A DNA stretch of 64,000 nucleotides, taken from positions 1-64,000 of the forward strand of contig JACJZU010000002.1 of the NCBI GenBank assembly GCA_020635435.1, read 5' to 3'. Both the position numbers and the translations under genes were made by a program. Each line of letters begins with the position of its first letter. The stretch's first letter is position 1. Source of the DNA: Flavobacteriales bacterium (GTDB lineage Bacteria > Bacteroidota > Bacteroidia > NS11-12g > UBA9320). This document shows positions 54,352 to 63,490 of the stretch, one piece after another. The notes beneath the pieces were generated by a model. It saw only the letters and a program-made list of their open reading frames with translations, was not told the origin of the DNA and searched no databases.

Positions 54352-54789
54352 TTATTTCATCAGCTCACTTAACCCCACAATAAAGTACGAAGCGTCTTTG
54401 AGGTCCGACACGCTCTTTATTTTGTATGTGAAGATCAGATCCGCTTCCTCGTTCACAATACCCGATACGTCGGGATCGCACGCCTGCCCAATTTTCAATA
54501 GAATCTTGCTATCAACAATCTCAATATCCCCGATCAGCGGACATCCAACCGGCTGCGTAGAACGGAACGAAACGATAAGTGTGTCCCCGTTTTCCGCCTT
54601 ACGGATTTCTTCAAATGGTAAATCCATGTCCGCAGCACTCCGATAATCAAAATCATAAAGCCGCTCATTCGGCTTGATCCTATTTGCTCGCAACCAGTTC
54701 TGAAAATCTTCCGAACTTTCTTCGGTGCTTCCTCCTGAATTAAAAGCTAAGATCGTAAACAAGTATAGTATTAAGAAGGATCTAGTCAT
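54352..54789 (-). CDS. Gene B, copy 3: lipoprotein-like, lipobox lost
   Basis: A paralogue of the 52264 gene from MTRSFLILYLFTILAF. The lipobox cysteine is Phe here (ILAFNSGG against ILACNSGG), so lipidation and possibly export are lost or altered. The rest is nearly the same, ending GLSELMK. The frame continues upstream to 54921 as a Gly-Trp-Glu repeat; that part is translated minisatellite, not protein. May be a decaying copy. Confidence 0.72.
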   Translation of the reverse strand: MTRSFLILYLFTILAFNSGGSTEESSEDFQNWLRANRIKPNERLYDFDYRSAADMDLPFEEIRKAENGDTLIVSFRSTQPVGCPLIGDIEIVDSKILLKIGQACDPDVSGIVNEEADLIFTYKIKSVSDLKDASYFIVGLSELMK

Positions 54790-54833
54790 AGAGCGTCCAT
54801 CTAAGGTTTGATATAGTTTAAACTTATCAGCAT

Positions 54834-55010
54834 CCTCCCATCCTCCTATCCTCCCATCTTCCCAACCTCCCAACCTCCCAACTTCCCATCCTCCCAACCT
54901 CCCAACCTCCCAACTTCCCATCCTCCTATCTTCCTATCCTCCCATCTTCCCAACCTCCCAACCACCTATCTTCCCATCCTCCTATAATCCCATCTTCCTA
55001 TCTCCCTATC
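54834..55010. repeat. 8-bp-period minisatellite, ~22 units
   Basis: The consensus is C-Y-T-C-C-Y-A-W; units include CCTCCCAT, CCTCCTAT, CTTCCCAA, CCTCCCAA. It is followed by C-rich sequence to ~55035. Copy 2 has only two units at the equivalent position (52745-52760), so the array expanded in copy 3. The complementary strand is purine-rich. Slippage or triplex-prone DNA is likely. Confidence 0.92.
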
Positions 55011-56368
55011 CTCCCCCCCCTCACCCACCCCCCCCCAACAAATTCCACCGTATCCGACACCCCCCCAACCGCCTCCGAAAAAACAGCCTTAAACTCCAAT
55101 AAAGTGAACGCATATTTCCGGGAGTCAATCGGAAAAAGTTCCTGTTTCATTTGTCCGGTCTCGCGGAGGTAAAGCCGCTCATCCTGTTCAAAGACATGCA
55201 GTGTGTCGCCTGGCCTAACCAGGTAATCCCCGATCACCTCCGACTTCATTTTTGGAGTCAGTTCGATCAACTTCTCAGGTTCAACAGGTTGGACTTCTTC
55301 ACCATTCAGGATGCGGATCATATCTTCCGTAAGGGCGTATTTGGGCGTATTGTCGTCGTTCGTAAGGAAGCAGATGAAATATTCACCTTCGGGAATAAAA
55401 GTAAGTGCGCCTACGAATCCATTCATGGCACCGATATGTCCATAGGCCGTTGTCCCGTTATAAGTCCGGATACCCCAGCCATAGCCATAAGCATGGTCGC
55501 TTTTGAATATTTCCCGGGTTCACTCTGGAGTTAGTAAAGCATTATGCATAACCGCCTTCGTAAATTTCCGGAGATCTCGTGGGGTTGAATACATATTCCC
55601 TGAAGTGTACGGCTGCCGGTAGTTGATATACTCAGCTTTCCCGGTTTCCCGTGGCGTTGTGGTATATCCGCTTGCCAGTTTCTCTATGATGCGCGTATTC
55701 GATGCAATTCCCGTTTCATACAGCTGAAGGGGATCGAGCAATTCTTGCTGAATGAGATCCTCAAAACTTTGGCCACTTACCTGTTCCATGATCAAGCCCA
55801 GGAACAGGTATCCGCTATTCGAATAACTGAAACGATCACCCGGTTTGAAGATGTATGGCCTTTTCCGGATCGTGCTGAGGGTATGCGCAGGGGTGATATC
55901 CAATTTGCTATCATTCCTCCATTCTTCGAAGGCGTGGTAATCCGTTATGCCAGATGTATGATTGAGCAATTGTTTTATGGAAACGCTGTCCGCATCGGGA
56001 AAATCGGGGAAGTATTTCGAAAGCCGATCGTCCAGACTTAAGGATCCTCTTTGCTCCAAAAGCAATAGGGTATAAGCCACCAATGGTTTGGTTATGGAAC
56101 CGATCACGAATTTGGTGGATCTGCTGTTCGCTATCTCAAATTCCCTGTTCGCTAAACCGTAGGACTTTTCATACAAAACGGTATCACCTTTCGCGATCAA
56201 TACATTCCCATTGAAACGCTTGTTTGCCACCTGTGCCTGTAAGTAATCGTCCAGTTTTTACTCAAGCGATGAAGTGGTGTGATCGGACTTGTTATAGGAG
56301 GCCTGTCGAATGCAGCTGAAAATGGCGGGTATCAGTAGACCGATCAGTAGATTTGGCTTTAGGTACAT
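54998..56368 (-). pseudogene. Class C beta-lactamase-like serine hydrolase with two in-frame stops
   Basis: A single continuous frame of ~456 codons. The lipoprotein signal MYLKPNLLIGLLIP..FSC is followed by TAA at 56258-56260; then the body with SITK (S-x-x-K), HTSGI and the YSN motif; then TGA at 55520-55522; then the C-terminal domain with HIGAMNGFVG. The tail runs into the minisatellite (VGGGWVRGG), so the original C-terminus is altered as well. Two nonsense codons in one frame and no frameshift mean recent inactivation or sequencing error. 56369-56641 (273 bp) has no gene. Confidence 0.85.
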
Positions 56369-56641
56369 ATAAGTTGTCCGGTCTGAAATATACTTGTTAC
56401 AGTGTGATCTTTTGCTACCGGGTTGTCGCGAGGACTTATCTTGAAGGTAGAACCTCAATAGGCAATATGTTCGCTATTGACCAATACAACAAGCCTCTAT
56501 GTATAAAAACAAATCGCTGCGGCTGGGCGGTGAATGTTCTATTTCGAATTACGGCAGAATAGATTCCTGCTTTGAATTGTCCATGCTCGTTTCCGCCGAA
56601 TTTGAACCAGTCCGATTTTCAGGGATACTTAAAATGGCGAT

Positions 56642-58414
56642 CTAATTAGTGAGAATAAAAGTCGTAGTGCGTTTATTATTTCGACTGTCAGTCAATACCA
56701 GAATATATGTCCCAATTGGCAATTTTGAAACGTCGATCTGATCATAGCATTTCCCGATGCCGGCAACAATTCCCACAGAGTTGTGAATTTCGTACGTGAA
56801 TTGATCCCTAGACGCACGTTCTATGTTTAGTGTACCCGTGGTTGGATTTGGGAAAACATTGAGTTTGTCTTGAAATAGATCATTTATACTCGTCGTAGTG
56901 TTGTTCGTGTCATTTACCCAAAGTTGACCGCTACTAGTATATTTAATTACAAAACAATCGTTATTTCCTACACTGGATAGATTCACGGTGTTTGCGCCCA
57001 AAGGATTTACGTTCGCATTCGTTCCATACAGTTGTCCGGTAATGATCGGATTGTTTTCTTGGTCAATTGAAAGGCCGGCTACGATATTGTTGGATGTGGC
57101 ATTTGCCCCACCAAAATTCAATGCCCAATAACAAGTGGACAGATCATTGGAGTATTTCGCTAAGAAATTATCAGCCGTTGGCGAGTTTGCCGTTCTTGTG
57201 ATCGTTCCGAAGGTAGCAGTCCCATTCATCCAACCTGCAACATAAACATGGTTGGAATCGTCAAATTCTACCCGATGGCCACCATCACCGCTTCCACTGT
57301 TCATGCCTACTGCATGGCGAAGGTTTCCACTGGGATCATAGGTTGCAAGGTACAACGATGAATTTGTAACGTTCAACACAGTAGGTGAGGGGTCAAAATC
57401 TACAGCACCTGTACCAGTTAATCTGCCCGTAAAATAGGGGTTGCCATTGTTGTCGCAGCGCAAGGAACCCGGAGAAACGATGTCCTGCGCGGTCCCACCA
57501 ATTTTCTTCACCCAATCTAAAATTCCGGTAGACGTGGCGTATTTGGAGATGAAAATATCAGTCATTCCACTGCTCGTCAAAGTAGTTGAAGTGCCCAAAG
57601 GGTTGAAGTTGACATTTGCGCCCCTAAAATTGCCAGCAACGTAGAGGTTTCCGTTATCGTCCAGATCACAGGTTGCGTAAGCTTCAGTAAATACATTCGT
57701 GCATTGCGCGTTTAACAACACAACCCACTGGCATATGCCGTTTGTGTTGTATTTGGCAATAAATAGGCCGGCAAGCGTATCTGGTAGGGAGTAGATCATG
57801 GCCGTTCCCATAGGGTTGAAATTCACTGTTCCGTGTATTCCACCAACTACATAGGAGTTGCCGCTTGGGTCGGTTGTAATGTCCCATGCTCGCTCCTGTG
57901 TATTTGCATTCGTATTTCCTAAACCAAAAGCCCATTGATAGTTTCCATTTTGGTCGTATTTGGCTACAAAACAATCTTCATTTCCTTGGGTAGCAACTGT
58001 ACCTCCACCAACCGGATTGAAATTTGCGTTTACCGAGCCTGAAGTTATCGTACTCCCAAAATAACCCGTTACGTAAATGTTTTTTGCAGCATCGCAATCA
58101 ATTCCATGTGGCGCTTCGCTTGTATTGGCACCACCAAAGCTTTTGGCCCAGATCAAATGACCGTGTCTGTCGTATTTGGTTAATGCAATTTCGGTCGCTG
58201 CGCCGGGTGCTGTCAAATTAGTAGTTCCATCAGGGTTTACATTTATTGTGTTTTGAAACAGGGAACCATTGATGTAATTGGTGTCCAGGTCCACTGCACT
58301 TGCTTTTCCATATTCCATTCCCGCACTTCCGTACAACATGGCGAGACTATTTTGTGCGCTGGTTTGAATTGTAAAAGCACATGTAATTGCGATCGTTAGG
58401 ATGATTTGCTTCAT
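56642..58414 (-). CDS. SBBP-type repeat protein with T9SS type A sorting domain
   Basis: A 590-residue exported protein, signal ending SAQ. The body consists of ~8 beta-propeller-like repeats of ~60 residues with the pattern FVAKYDQNGNYQWAFGLG ... ERAWDITTDPSGNSYVVGG (SBBP/NHL-like) and a NFNPLGT motif in most. The C-terminal type A T9SS sorting domain has LNVFPNPTTGTLNIE and LPIGTYILVLTD. It is probably a surface or extracellular protein. Divergent from the MarR-like gene, with matching TACATTTG boxes. Confidence 0.87.
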   Translation of the reverse strand: MKQIILTIAITCAFTIQTSAQNSLAMLYGSAGMEYGKASAVDLDTNYINGSLFQNTINVNPDGTTNLTAPGAATEIALTKYDRHGHLIWAKSFGGANTSEAPHGIDCDAAKNIYVTGYFGSTITSGSVNANFNPVGGGTVATQGNEDCFVAKYDQNGNYQWAFGLGNTNANTQERAWDITTDPSGNSYVVGGIHGTVNFNPMGTAMIYSLPDTLAGLFIAKYNTNGICQWVVLLNAQCTNVFTEAYATCDLDDNGNLYVAGNFRGANVNFNPLGTSTTLTSSGMTDIFISKYATSTGILDWVKKIGGTAQDIVSPGSLRCDNNGNPYFTGRLTGTGAVDFDPSPTVLNVTNSSLYLATYDPSGNLRHAVGMNSGSGDGGHRVEFDDSNHVYVAGWMNGTATFGTITRTANSPTADNFLAKYSNDLSTCYWALNFGGANATSNNIVAGLSIDQENNPIITGQLYGTNANVNPLGANTVNLSSVGNNDCFVIKYTSSGQLWVNDTNNTTTSINDLFQDKLNVFPNPTTGTLNIERASRDQFTYEIHNSVGIVAGIGKCYDQIDVSKLPIGTYILVLTDSRNNKRTTTFILTN

Positions 58415-58442
58415 TTCTGTGGTATGTTAGTGGTCAATACTG

Positions 58443-58507
58443 CAAATGTATATCGCATATTAGATTAAATAATACAGAAGTATAGTAATATTTATGTCCT
58501 ACATTTG
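58443..58507. promoter_or_regulatory. Divergent promoters of the SBBP and MarR-like genes
   Basis: TACATTTG appears on the minus strand at 58450-58443 and on the plus strand at 58500-58507, both TAnnTTTG matches, 29 and 24 bp from the respective start codons. The space between is AT-rich. The plus-strand box overlaps the GTG at 58507, which argues for the ATG at 58531. Confidence 0.5.
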
Positions 58508-58530
58508 TGAAGTATTTTTACCAAACGATC

Positions 58531-59160
58531 ATGCAAGGGGAAAAAGTAGTAGAGTTGGTCAATCTGTTTGAAGCATTTCATACCGAAACGGGCAGCGATG
58601 ATCTTAAAGCGTTTTCGGTTTGGCTGAATCGAAGGATGCATGAACCGGACCTGAAGAATGATAAGGGATCTAATATTGTTGAAGCGAATCGATTTATTGT
58701 TTGGAATATTCACCGACTTTCAAAGTATTTCCGTTTTCATGCCAAAAGTTTCCTGAATCCCAATGGATTAAATAACATGGATGAATATTTCTTTTTAGTG
58801 TCGATTAACAATAGAGGTACCCCTGCCAAGAACGAGGTGTACAAGGACACAATTTCTGAACTAACGACTGGTGCTCAGATGATGAGACGACTTATAAATA
58901 TTGGTATGGTCAGGGAAATTGTAGACAAAAAGGATAAACGCATCAAAAGAGTTGAGCTCACCGCCAAGGGGAAAAAGACCAGGGAAAACATTTTCGAGCA
59001 ATCGAAGAAAGATTTATTGCTGAAATCAGGGAATTTGTCCGAGCAAGAGAAAATGCAATTGAAGTCACTTCTAACATATCTGGAACAGTTCCACGGCGAA
59101 ATTTATCAGAACGATTCGGATAAGCCAGTTGATGAAATTTTGTCGAAGTACTTGTTCTGA
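58531..59160 (+). CDS. MarR-like winged-helix regulator
   Basis: The 209-residue product from MQGEKVVELVNLF; the GTG at 58507 would make it 217. The winged helix is centred on DTISELTTGAQMMRRLINIGMV..KDKRIKRVELTAKG, with dimerisation helices on both sides. It is longer than typical MarR proteins by an N-terminal extension. Ligand unknown. It may regulate itself and the divergent SBBP gene. Confidence 0.75.
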   Translation: MQGEKVVELVNLFEAFHTETGSDDLKAFSVWLNRRMHEPDLKNDKGSNIVEANRFIVWNIHRLSKYFRFHAKSFLNPNGLNNMDEYFFLVSINNRGTPAKNEVYKDTISELTTGAQMMRRLINIGMVREIVDKKDKRIKRVELTAKGKKTRENIFEQSKKDLLLKSGNLSEQEKMQLKSLLTYLEQFHGEIYQNDSDKPVDEILSKYLF

Positions 59161-59310
59161 CTTTCATATTGGCAAATTGTCAGTAGCCGTGTTCTCAAAC
59201 GAAATTGTTAATGTACGTTTCTGCCGAATTTCAATCAGGCCGATCTGTAAGGAGGGCTGCAATGTGATTAAATCGGTTGATAAGTGTTTGGGTCGATCTT
59301 CTTTAGACTA

Positions 59311-59690
59311 GCGTCGATTCAAGCCAAACTCAAAAAGCTCGATGAGTGGCTGCGCAATCGCCTGAGGTACTGTATCTGGTCCGCCGGTAGACGGAGAAGA
59401 AACCCGAACGCAAGGGGAAGAACCTCATTCGGTTAAGGCCAAGAACAGGCATATGCCTGCAGTCGTAGCAGTACCGATCTGCTATCGCGAGGGAAGCCGG
59501 TGCATCGCGCAAAGCCCTATTCTAGATACATGTCACTATGGAACGGTTGAAATCGCGGGGTTACATCTCTCTATTGGAGACCTATCACAGAATCAGGTCA
59601 AGTTAGCGAACCGCCCGGTACGAGGCCCGTACGCCGGGTGGTGTGAGAGGCCCTCCCCTTTAATCATTGGCGGGGCGGTTTACTCGATTG
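59311..59690 (+). mobile_element. Group II intron 3' remnant with decayed LtrA C-terminus
   Basis: Starting near 59313 the frame reads IQAKLKKLDEWLRNRLRYCIW, the conserved end of the maturase X domain; after small frameshifts W-K-K-P..N-L-I-R-L, and then IAQSPIL and MERLKSRGYISLLETYHR, a typical LtrA C-terminus. The DNA that follows (GAACCGCCCGGTACG ... CGTACGCCGGGTGGTG, then GTGTGAGAGG ... TTTACTCGATT) is the domain V/VI region. It ends at 59690, just before the methyltransferase gene. Confidence 0.87.
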
Positions 59691-59701
59691 TGTGCTGCCT
59701 T

Positions 59702-60454
59702 TTATTCATTTTTTCGAGCTATGTAAAATCCGTAGCTATAATAATCTTCGAATTTTTGGTACAAGTCGATTTCAGCTTGATTATGTTCAACTACTTTTCT
59801 TGCAAGCTCTGAATTGTCGTTCCGCTTCAGAAAAGTTTCAAATCTTGCTTGCATAGGCTTGTAATAAGTCTCAATCCAACTATTTTGACTTAGATAAAAA
59901 TATCCAACAAGAGAATATCCATTACTTTCCAAGTGTTTGATTTTGTTAGAAGCAGTATCGACTTCTGGATATTCTGATTTCCAAAATTCTTCAATCTCTT
60001 TTGGTCTAGATTGAGTAATCCAAGTGATTTCACTTACAGCCAAATAACCACCGACTTTCAAATAGTCCTTCCATTTTTTAAGTCCGTTTTCAAATCCAAT
60101 GTTGTAAATCGCACCTTCTGACCAAATCAAGTCAAATTGGCCTTCGCTAAAAGGTAAATCGTCCATTGATTTCTCAAGCGTTACAATTCGGTCTGCCAAT
60201 CCTAACATTTGAGATTTTTCATTGAGTTCATTCAGAAACTCTGGAAACAAGTCAACCGCGGTTATTTGTCCGTTTAAGTTTTTGGCAAGTGAAATCGTCT
60301 GTCCACCTGTACCACAACCAATATCAGCCACTTTCAAATTTTGATCAGACGGTAAATTCAAAAATTCAAGTGCTTTCAGCGTGTCTTTTTCGCTTCCTGG
60401 TCCTTGTCTTTCCGAATTTTTATGTAAGTCAATTATCAGTTCTAATTCTGTCAC
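59702..60454 (-). CDS. Class I SAM-dependent methyltransferase
   Basis: A 250-residue protein starting at a GTG. Motif I VADIGCGTGGQT, the acidic VDLFPEFLN after strand 2, and IWSEGAIYNIG are clear. Small-molecule methyltransferases with this pattern are common in accessory loci; the substrate is unknown. Its start follows GTTGTGTGCAACC, the right-hand half of an attC-like element (read on the minus strand), so it looks like a cassette gene. Its G+C is lower than the left part of the window. Confidence 0.9.
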   Translation of the reverse strand: MTELELIIDLHKNSERQGPGSEKDTLKALEFLNLPSDQNLKVADIGCGTGGQTISLAKNLNGQITAVDLFPEFLNELNEKSQMLGLADRIVTLEKSMDDLPFSEGQFDLIWSEGAIYNIGFENGLKKWKDYLKVGGYLAVSEITWITQSRPKEIEEFWKSEYPEVDTASNKIKHLESNGYSLVGYFYLSQNSWIETYYKPMQARFETFLKRNDNSELARKVVEHNQAEIDLYQKFEDYYSYGFYIARKNE

Positions 60455-60840
60455 TTCTTCGTTTCTTTAGGTTGCACACAACGTCAGTTCGTCTAAAAAC
60501 CTCCTTCCTCCCGAAAATTTATTGCCAATTCTTATGCGACAAGGAATATTCAGGAACTAGCTGACCAAAGTTATAAAATTGATTCAAATAAGTGCTGAAA
60601 GTCTTTTTACTGCTTCTAAGGGCCCGGACAATTTCAATTAGGGCAAAATCAGTGGCAAACAAGGCTTCCAACCTTGCTTTTCCGAGGATGTTGAACAGGC
60701 GCCGGAGATTATAAGCAGTAAAAATGAGACCTACATCTGCCGCTGCTTTGTCGATGCCTTTTTTGGTGGAGATATAAAAAAAGCCCCATTGTCGTTTGAT
60801 GATGCCGAAAGGATGCTCTACAATGGCCTGCCTTCGTTTG

Positions 60841-62131
60841 GAGAGTGTTTCAATAACTGTGTCAACTAGTTTCAAACGATATATTAATTTGACACATGGA
60901 AAAGAAAGAAAAATTTGATTTTGAAGCCTTCAAGAAGTCGGCTGCTCAGCGGTTGAAGCAGGGCGAGAGTTTATTGGGCAAGGAAGGAGTATTAACGCCA
61001 CTTCTACGAGATTTTCTGGAAGAGGCTTTGGCTGGTGAACTCGAAGCTCATATCGAGGAGGAAGACAAGCCCAACCGTAAGAACGGCAAAGGCAGGAAAG
61101 TGCTGAAGACTTCTTTGGGTACTGTAGAGATTGCGACTCCTCGCGATCGCAATGGCTCCTTTGAACCGGAGCTTGTTCCCAAACGTCAACGTAGCTTGGG
61201 TGTCGATCTTGATCGTCAGATCCTGGCACTATATGCACGAGGCGCAAGCTACGGCGACATTAGTGATCACCTGCAAGAGCTTTATGGCTTGGACGTATCT
61301 GCAACAACCGTGAGCAGGGTGACCGATAAGATCTTGCCATTGGTGCAAGAATGGCGCAACAGACCCTGGAACAGGTTTATCCCTTTGTTTGGCTGGATGC
61401 CATCCATTACAAAGTACGTCATGAAGGCCGTGTTATCAACCGTGCCGTGTACTGTATAATAGGGCTAAACCAAGAGGGTTACAAAGAACTTCTGGGGATG
61501 TATATTGGAGAGAATGAAGGGGCTAAATTCTGGCTTCAGGTACTCACCGATCTACATAACAGAGGTGTCGAGGATATCTTCATTGCCAGTATCGACAACT
61601 TGACCGGCTTTGCAGATGCCATTGAGTCTATCTTCCTACACGGAAGTTCAGCTCTGTATTGTGCATCAGATCCGCAACTCACAGAAGTACCTGTCCTACA
61701 AAGACGTGAAGGCTTTTATGACCGATTTAAAACCGGTCTACAAAGCCACTACCAAAGAGCAGGCAGAAAAATACCTGGACCAATTAGAGTCCAACTGGGG
61801 CTTTAAATACCCAAAGGTCATCGACTCCTGGCGTAAAAACTGGCCCAGGCTCTCCAATTACTTCCAATACACTCCGGATATCCGCAGGATTATTTACACA
61901 ACAAACATCATTGAGGGATTCCACAGACAAATCCGGAATGTAACCAAGAGCAAAGGAGCCTTTACCTCTGAAGACGCGCTGATGAAGCTGCTCTTCCTGG
62001 CTCAGGAGAATATTTGCGCCAAGTGGAACAGGCCGGTACACAATTGGAATCAAACACTAGCACAACTTTCAATTATTTTTGGAGATAGACTTAAACTGAA
62101 TATCTGAATTGACACAGTTAATGGAACACAT
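60841..62131 (+). mobile_element. IS256-family element inserted in the IS1182 transposase
   Basis: Ends contain the inverted core TAACTGTGTCAA; the left terminus is GAGAGTGTTTCAATAACTGT and the right is its imperfect inverse. The flanking direct repeat CCTTCGTTTG is at 60831-60840 and 62132-62141 (9-10 bp, as usual for IS256), which proves insertion. A 28-bp match to one end lies at 54025. Confidence 0.93.
60896..62107 (+). pseudogene. IS256-type (Mutator) transposase with two compensating frameshifts
   Basis: Reads MEKKEKFDFEAFKK in frame 2, then shifts near 61360 (NRP/LEQVYPFVWLDAIHYKV) and back near 61635 (TEVQLCIVHQIRNS). The DDE set is present: D in WLDAIHY, D in SIDNLTGF, and E in FTSEDALM. 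With the shifts repaired it would be a ~400-residue transposase. The frameshifts may be real or assembly errors. Confidence 0.9.
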
Positions 62132-63490
62132 CCTTCGTTTGTACAGGAGCTCTTTTTGTTCCAGATTGACTCGGTTTTGCTCGATATACGGGGCAAATTC
62201 AGTTCGCTCTATCACACGTCCTCTTTGGGTGTTTCTGGTGCATAAATGGACTACCGGACATGCTTTGCATGCAGATGTTTTGAAGTGCTGAACTCGAATG
62301 GGAGCAGTGTATTTTCTTCCGGGACCGTTTCGGTCTTTTTTGTACCACCTCCCGTTGGTTTTTAAGGTGTGCCCTTGCGGACAGGTATAGCTGTGTAATT
62401 CGGCATTGAAGCTAAATTCGGAAACGTTGTAGGCATGGTCGGGGCCATGGAAGCAGATGAGATATCAGGAATGGCTACCAGGGGTTTCAATGCCGAGTTC
62501 CTGGGCTGTTTTGAGCTCGGAACCGGTGTGATATCCCTTGTCGTAGAGGGCAGTAAAATCGGTATGACCGAGTACATCAGCAGCGCGTTGTAACATGTCG
62601 CCCATGGCTTTGCTGTCGTTTTCATTGGTGACTTCGTAGTCAATCAGTAAATTATGCTTGGCATCTACTGTTGTTTGAACGTTGTAGGCTACTTCAGTAA
62701 TGTTGTTTCGGGTGATGAGCATACGGCTGTCGGGATCGGAGGTGGAGATTTGTACCTCGCCACTGCGCTCCAGTTCCTGACTCAGTGCCTGATAGGCCAT
62801 TTTCCTTGCTTCGTGTGTGCTGAGATGCTCCCGAATCAAACGGGCCTGATCCCCTATCAGCCATGGAGAGTTCTTGAGTGTATTGCTCAATTTTGGCATC
62901 GATGTAATCGAGGTGCCGCTGAATTTTCTTCTGGTTGTAGTTGTTCTTTTTGGAGTTCTGTGCTCGGAGTTTGGTGCTGTCGCCGGCAATGAGTTTTCCG
63001 CCGATGAGTTCAAAATGACGGGCGATTTGAACGGTAGCCGGAATACTTTTTTAATGGCCGCAGGATTGTCTTTGCGGAAGTTGGCAATAGTGTTGTGATC
63101 GGGTGCGAGCGAGGCATTAGCCACATCACCTCGATGTTTCGTTTGCATTCTTTCCAGGTCTCTGGAGGAACGGACTTTATTGAGATACCCGTAAATGAAT
63201 AATTTGAGCAGATCGGCGGGACGGTAGGCCGGACGCCCGTTTTCATCGAAATCGCATTTAAAACCAAAGTCCTTTAAATTCAGCGAGTTAACAAAAATGT
63301 CAATCAACCGCACCTCGTTATCATGATCAATGGCTTCTTCCAGAGATACCGGAAACAGGCTGATCTGCGATCGGTTTAGCCCTTGAATGAATTTCATGAT
63401 ATGAAGATAAATCTTCGACTAAGAGGAAGGAAAGATCAGAAGGTCTTGTAATACACAATTTGTGAACGGGTGGGGTTTTTAGACAGTTTG

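Larger units (their letters stand above)
54053..54857. repeat. Duplicated A/B segment, copy 3
   Basis: Matches copy 2 over nearly the whole length, from within gene A to the octamer array. The left boundary is an IS256 remnant and the right one merges into the expanded minisatellite. Confidence 0.85.
60519..63397 (-). pseudogene. IS1182 transposase, split and frameshifted
   Basis: The N-terminal part (62142-63397) begins MKFIQGLNRSQISLFPVS; it holds the RRADL-like GRPAYRPADLLKLFIYGYL and HRGDVANASLAPDHNT motifs, then several +/-1 frameshifts (near 63040, 62850, 62490 and 62440). The C-terminal part (60519-60840) has RRQAIVEHPFGIIKRQWGF and GLIFTAYNLRRLFNIL. Between them sits the IS256-type element. 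The gene is dead. Confidence 0.87.
60485..63490 (-). mobile_element. IS1182-family element, interrupted by an IS256-family element
   Basis: Ends CAGTTCGTCTAAAAACC at 60485 and the inverted GGTTTTTAGACAGTTTG up to 63490 are imperfect inverted repeats. A direct ACGT flanks it on both sides (60481-60484 and 63491-63494). Minus the inserted IS256, it is ~1.7 kb, right for IS1182. The transposase frames are degraded. Confidence 0.85.

Noticed and set aside
54790..54921. Gly-Trp-Glu repeat domain at the start of gene B copy 3
   Set aside because: It is only the translation of the octamer minisatellite; copy 2 starts at the internal Met without it.
15191..56260. Possible reassignment of TGA or TAA as sense codons, suggested by in-frame stops in the Doc and serine-hydrolase frames
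   Set aside because: Many intact genes here end in TGA or TAA at the expected family length (for example the S74, DUF4856 and imelysin genes), so a recoded genetic code is not supported.
59453..59812. 119-residue plus-strand frame over the intron end and methyltransferase start
   Set aside because: It runs through intron RNA domains and antisense to the methyltransferase; the intron-end features explain the sequence.
62362..62643. 93-residue minus-strand frame
   Set aside because: It is one reading frame of the frameshifted IS1182 transposase, not a separate gene.
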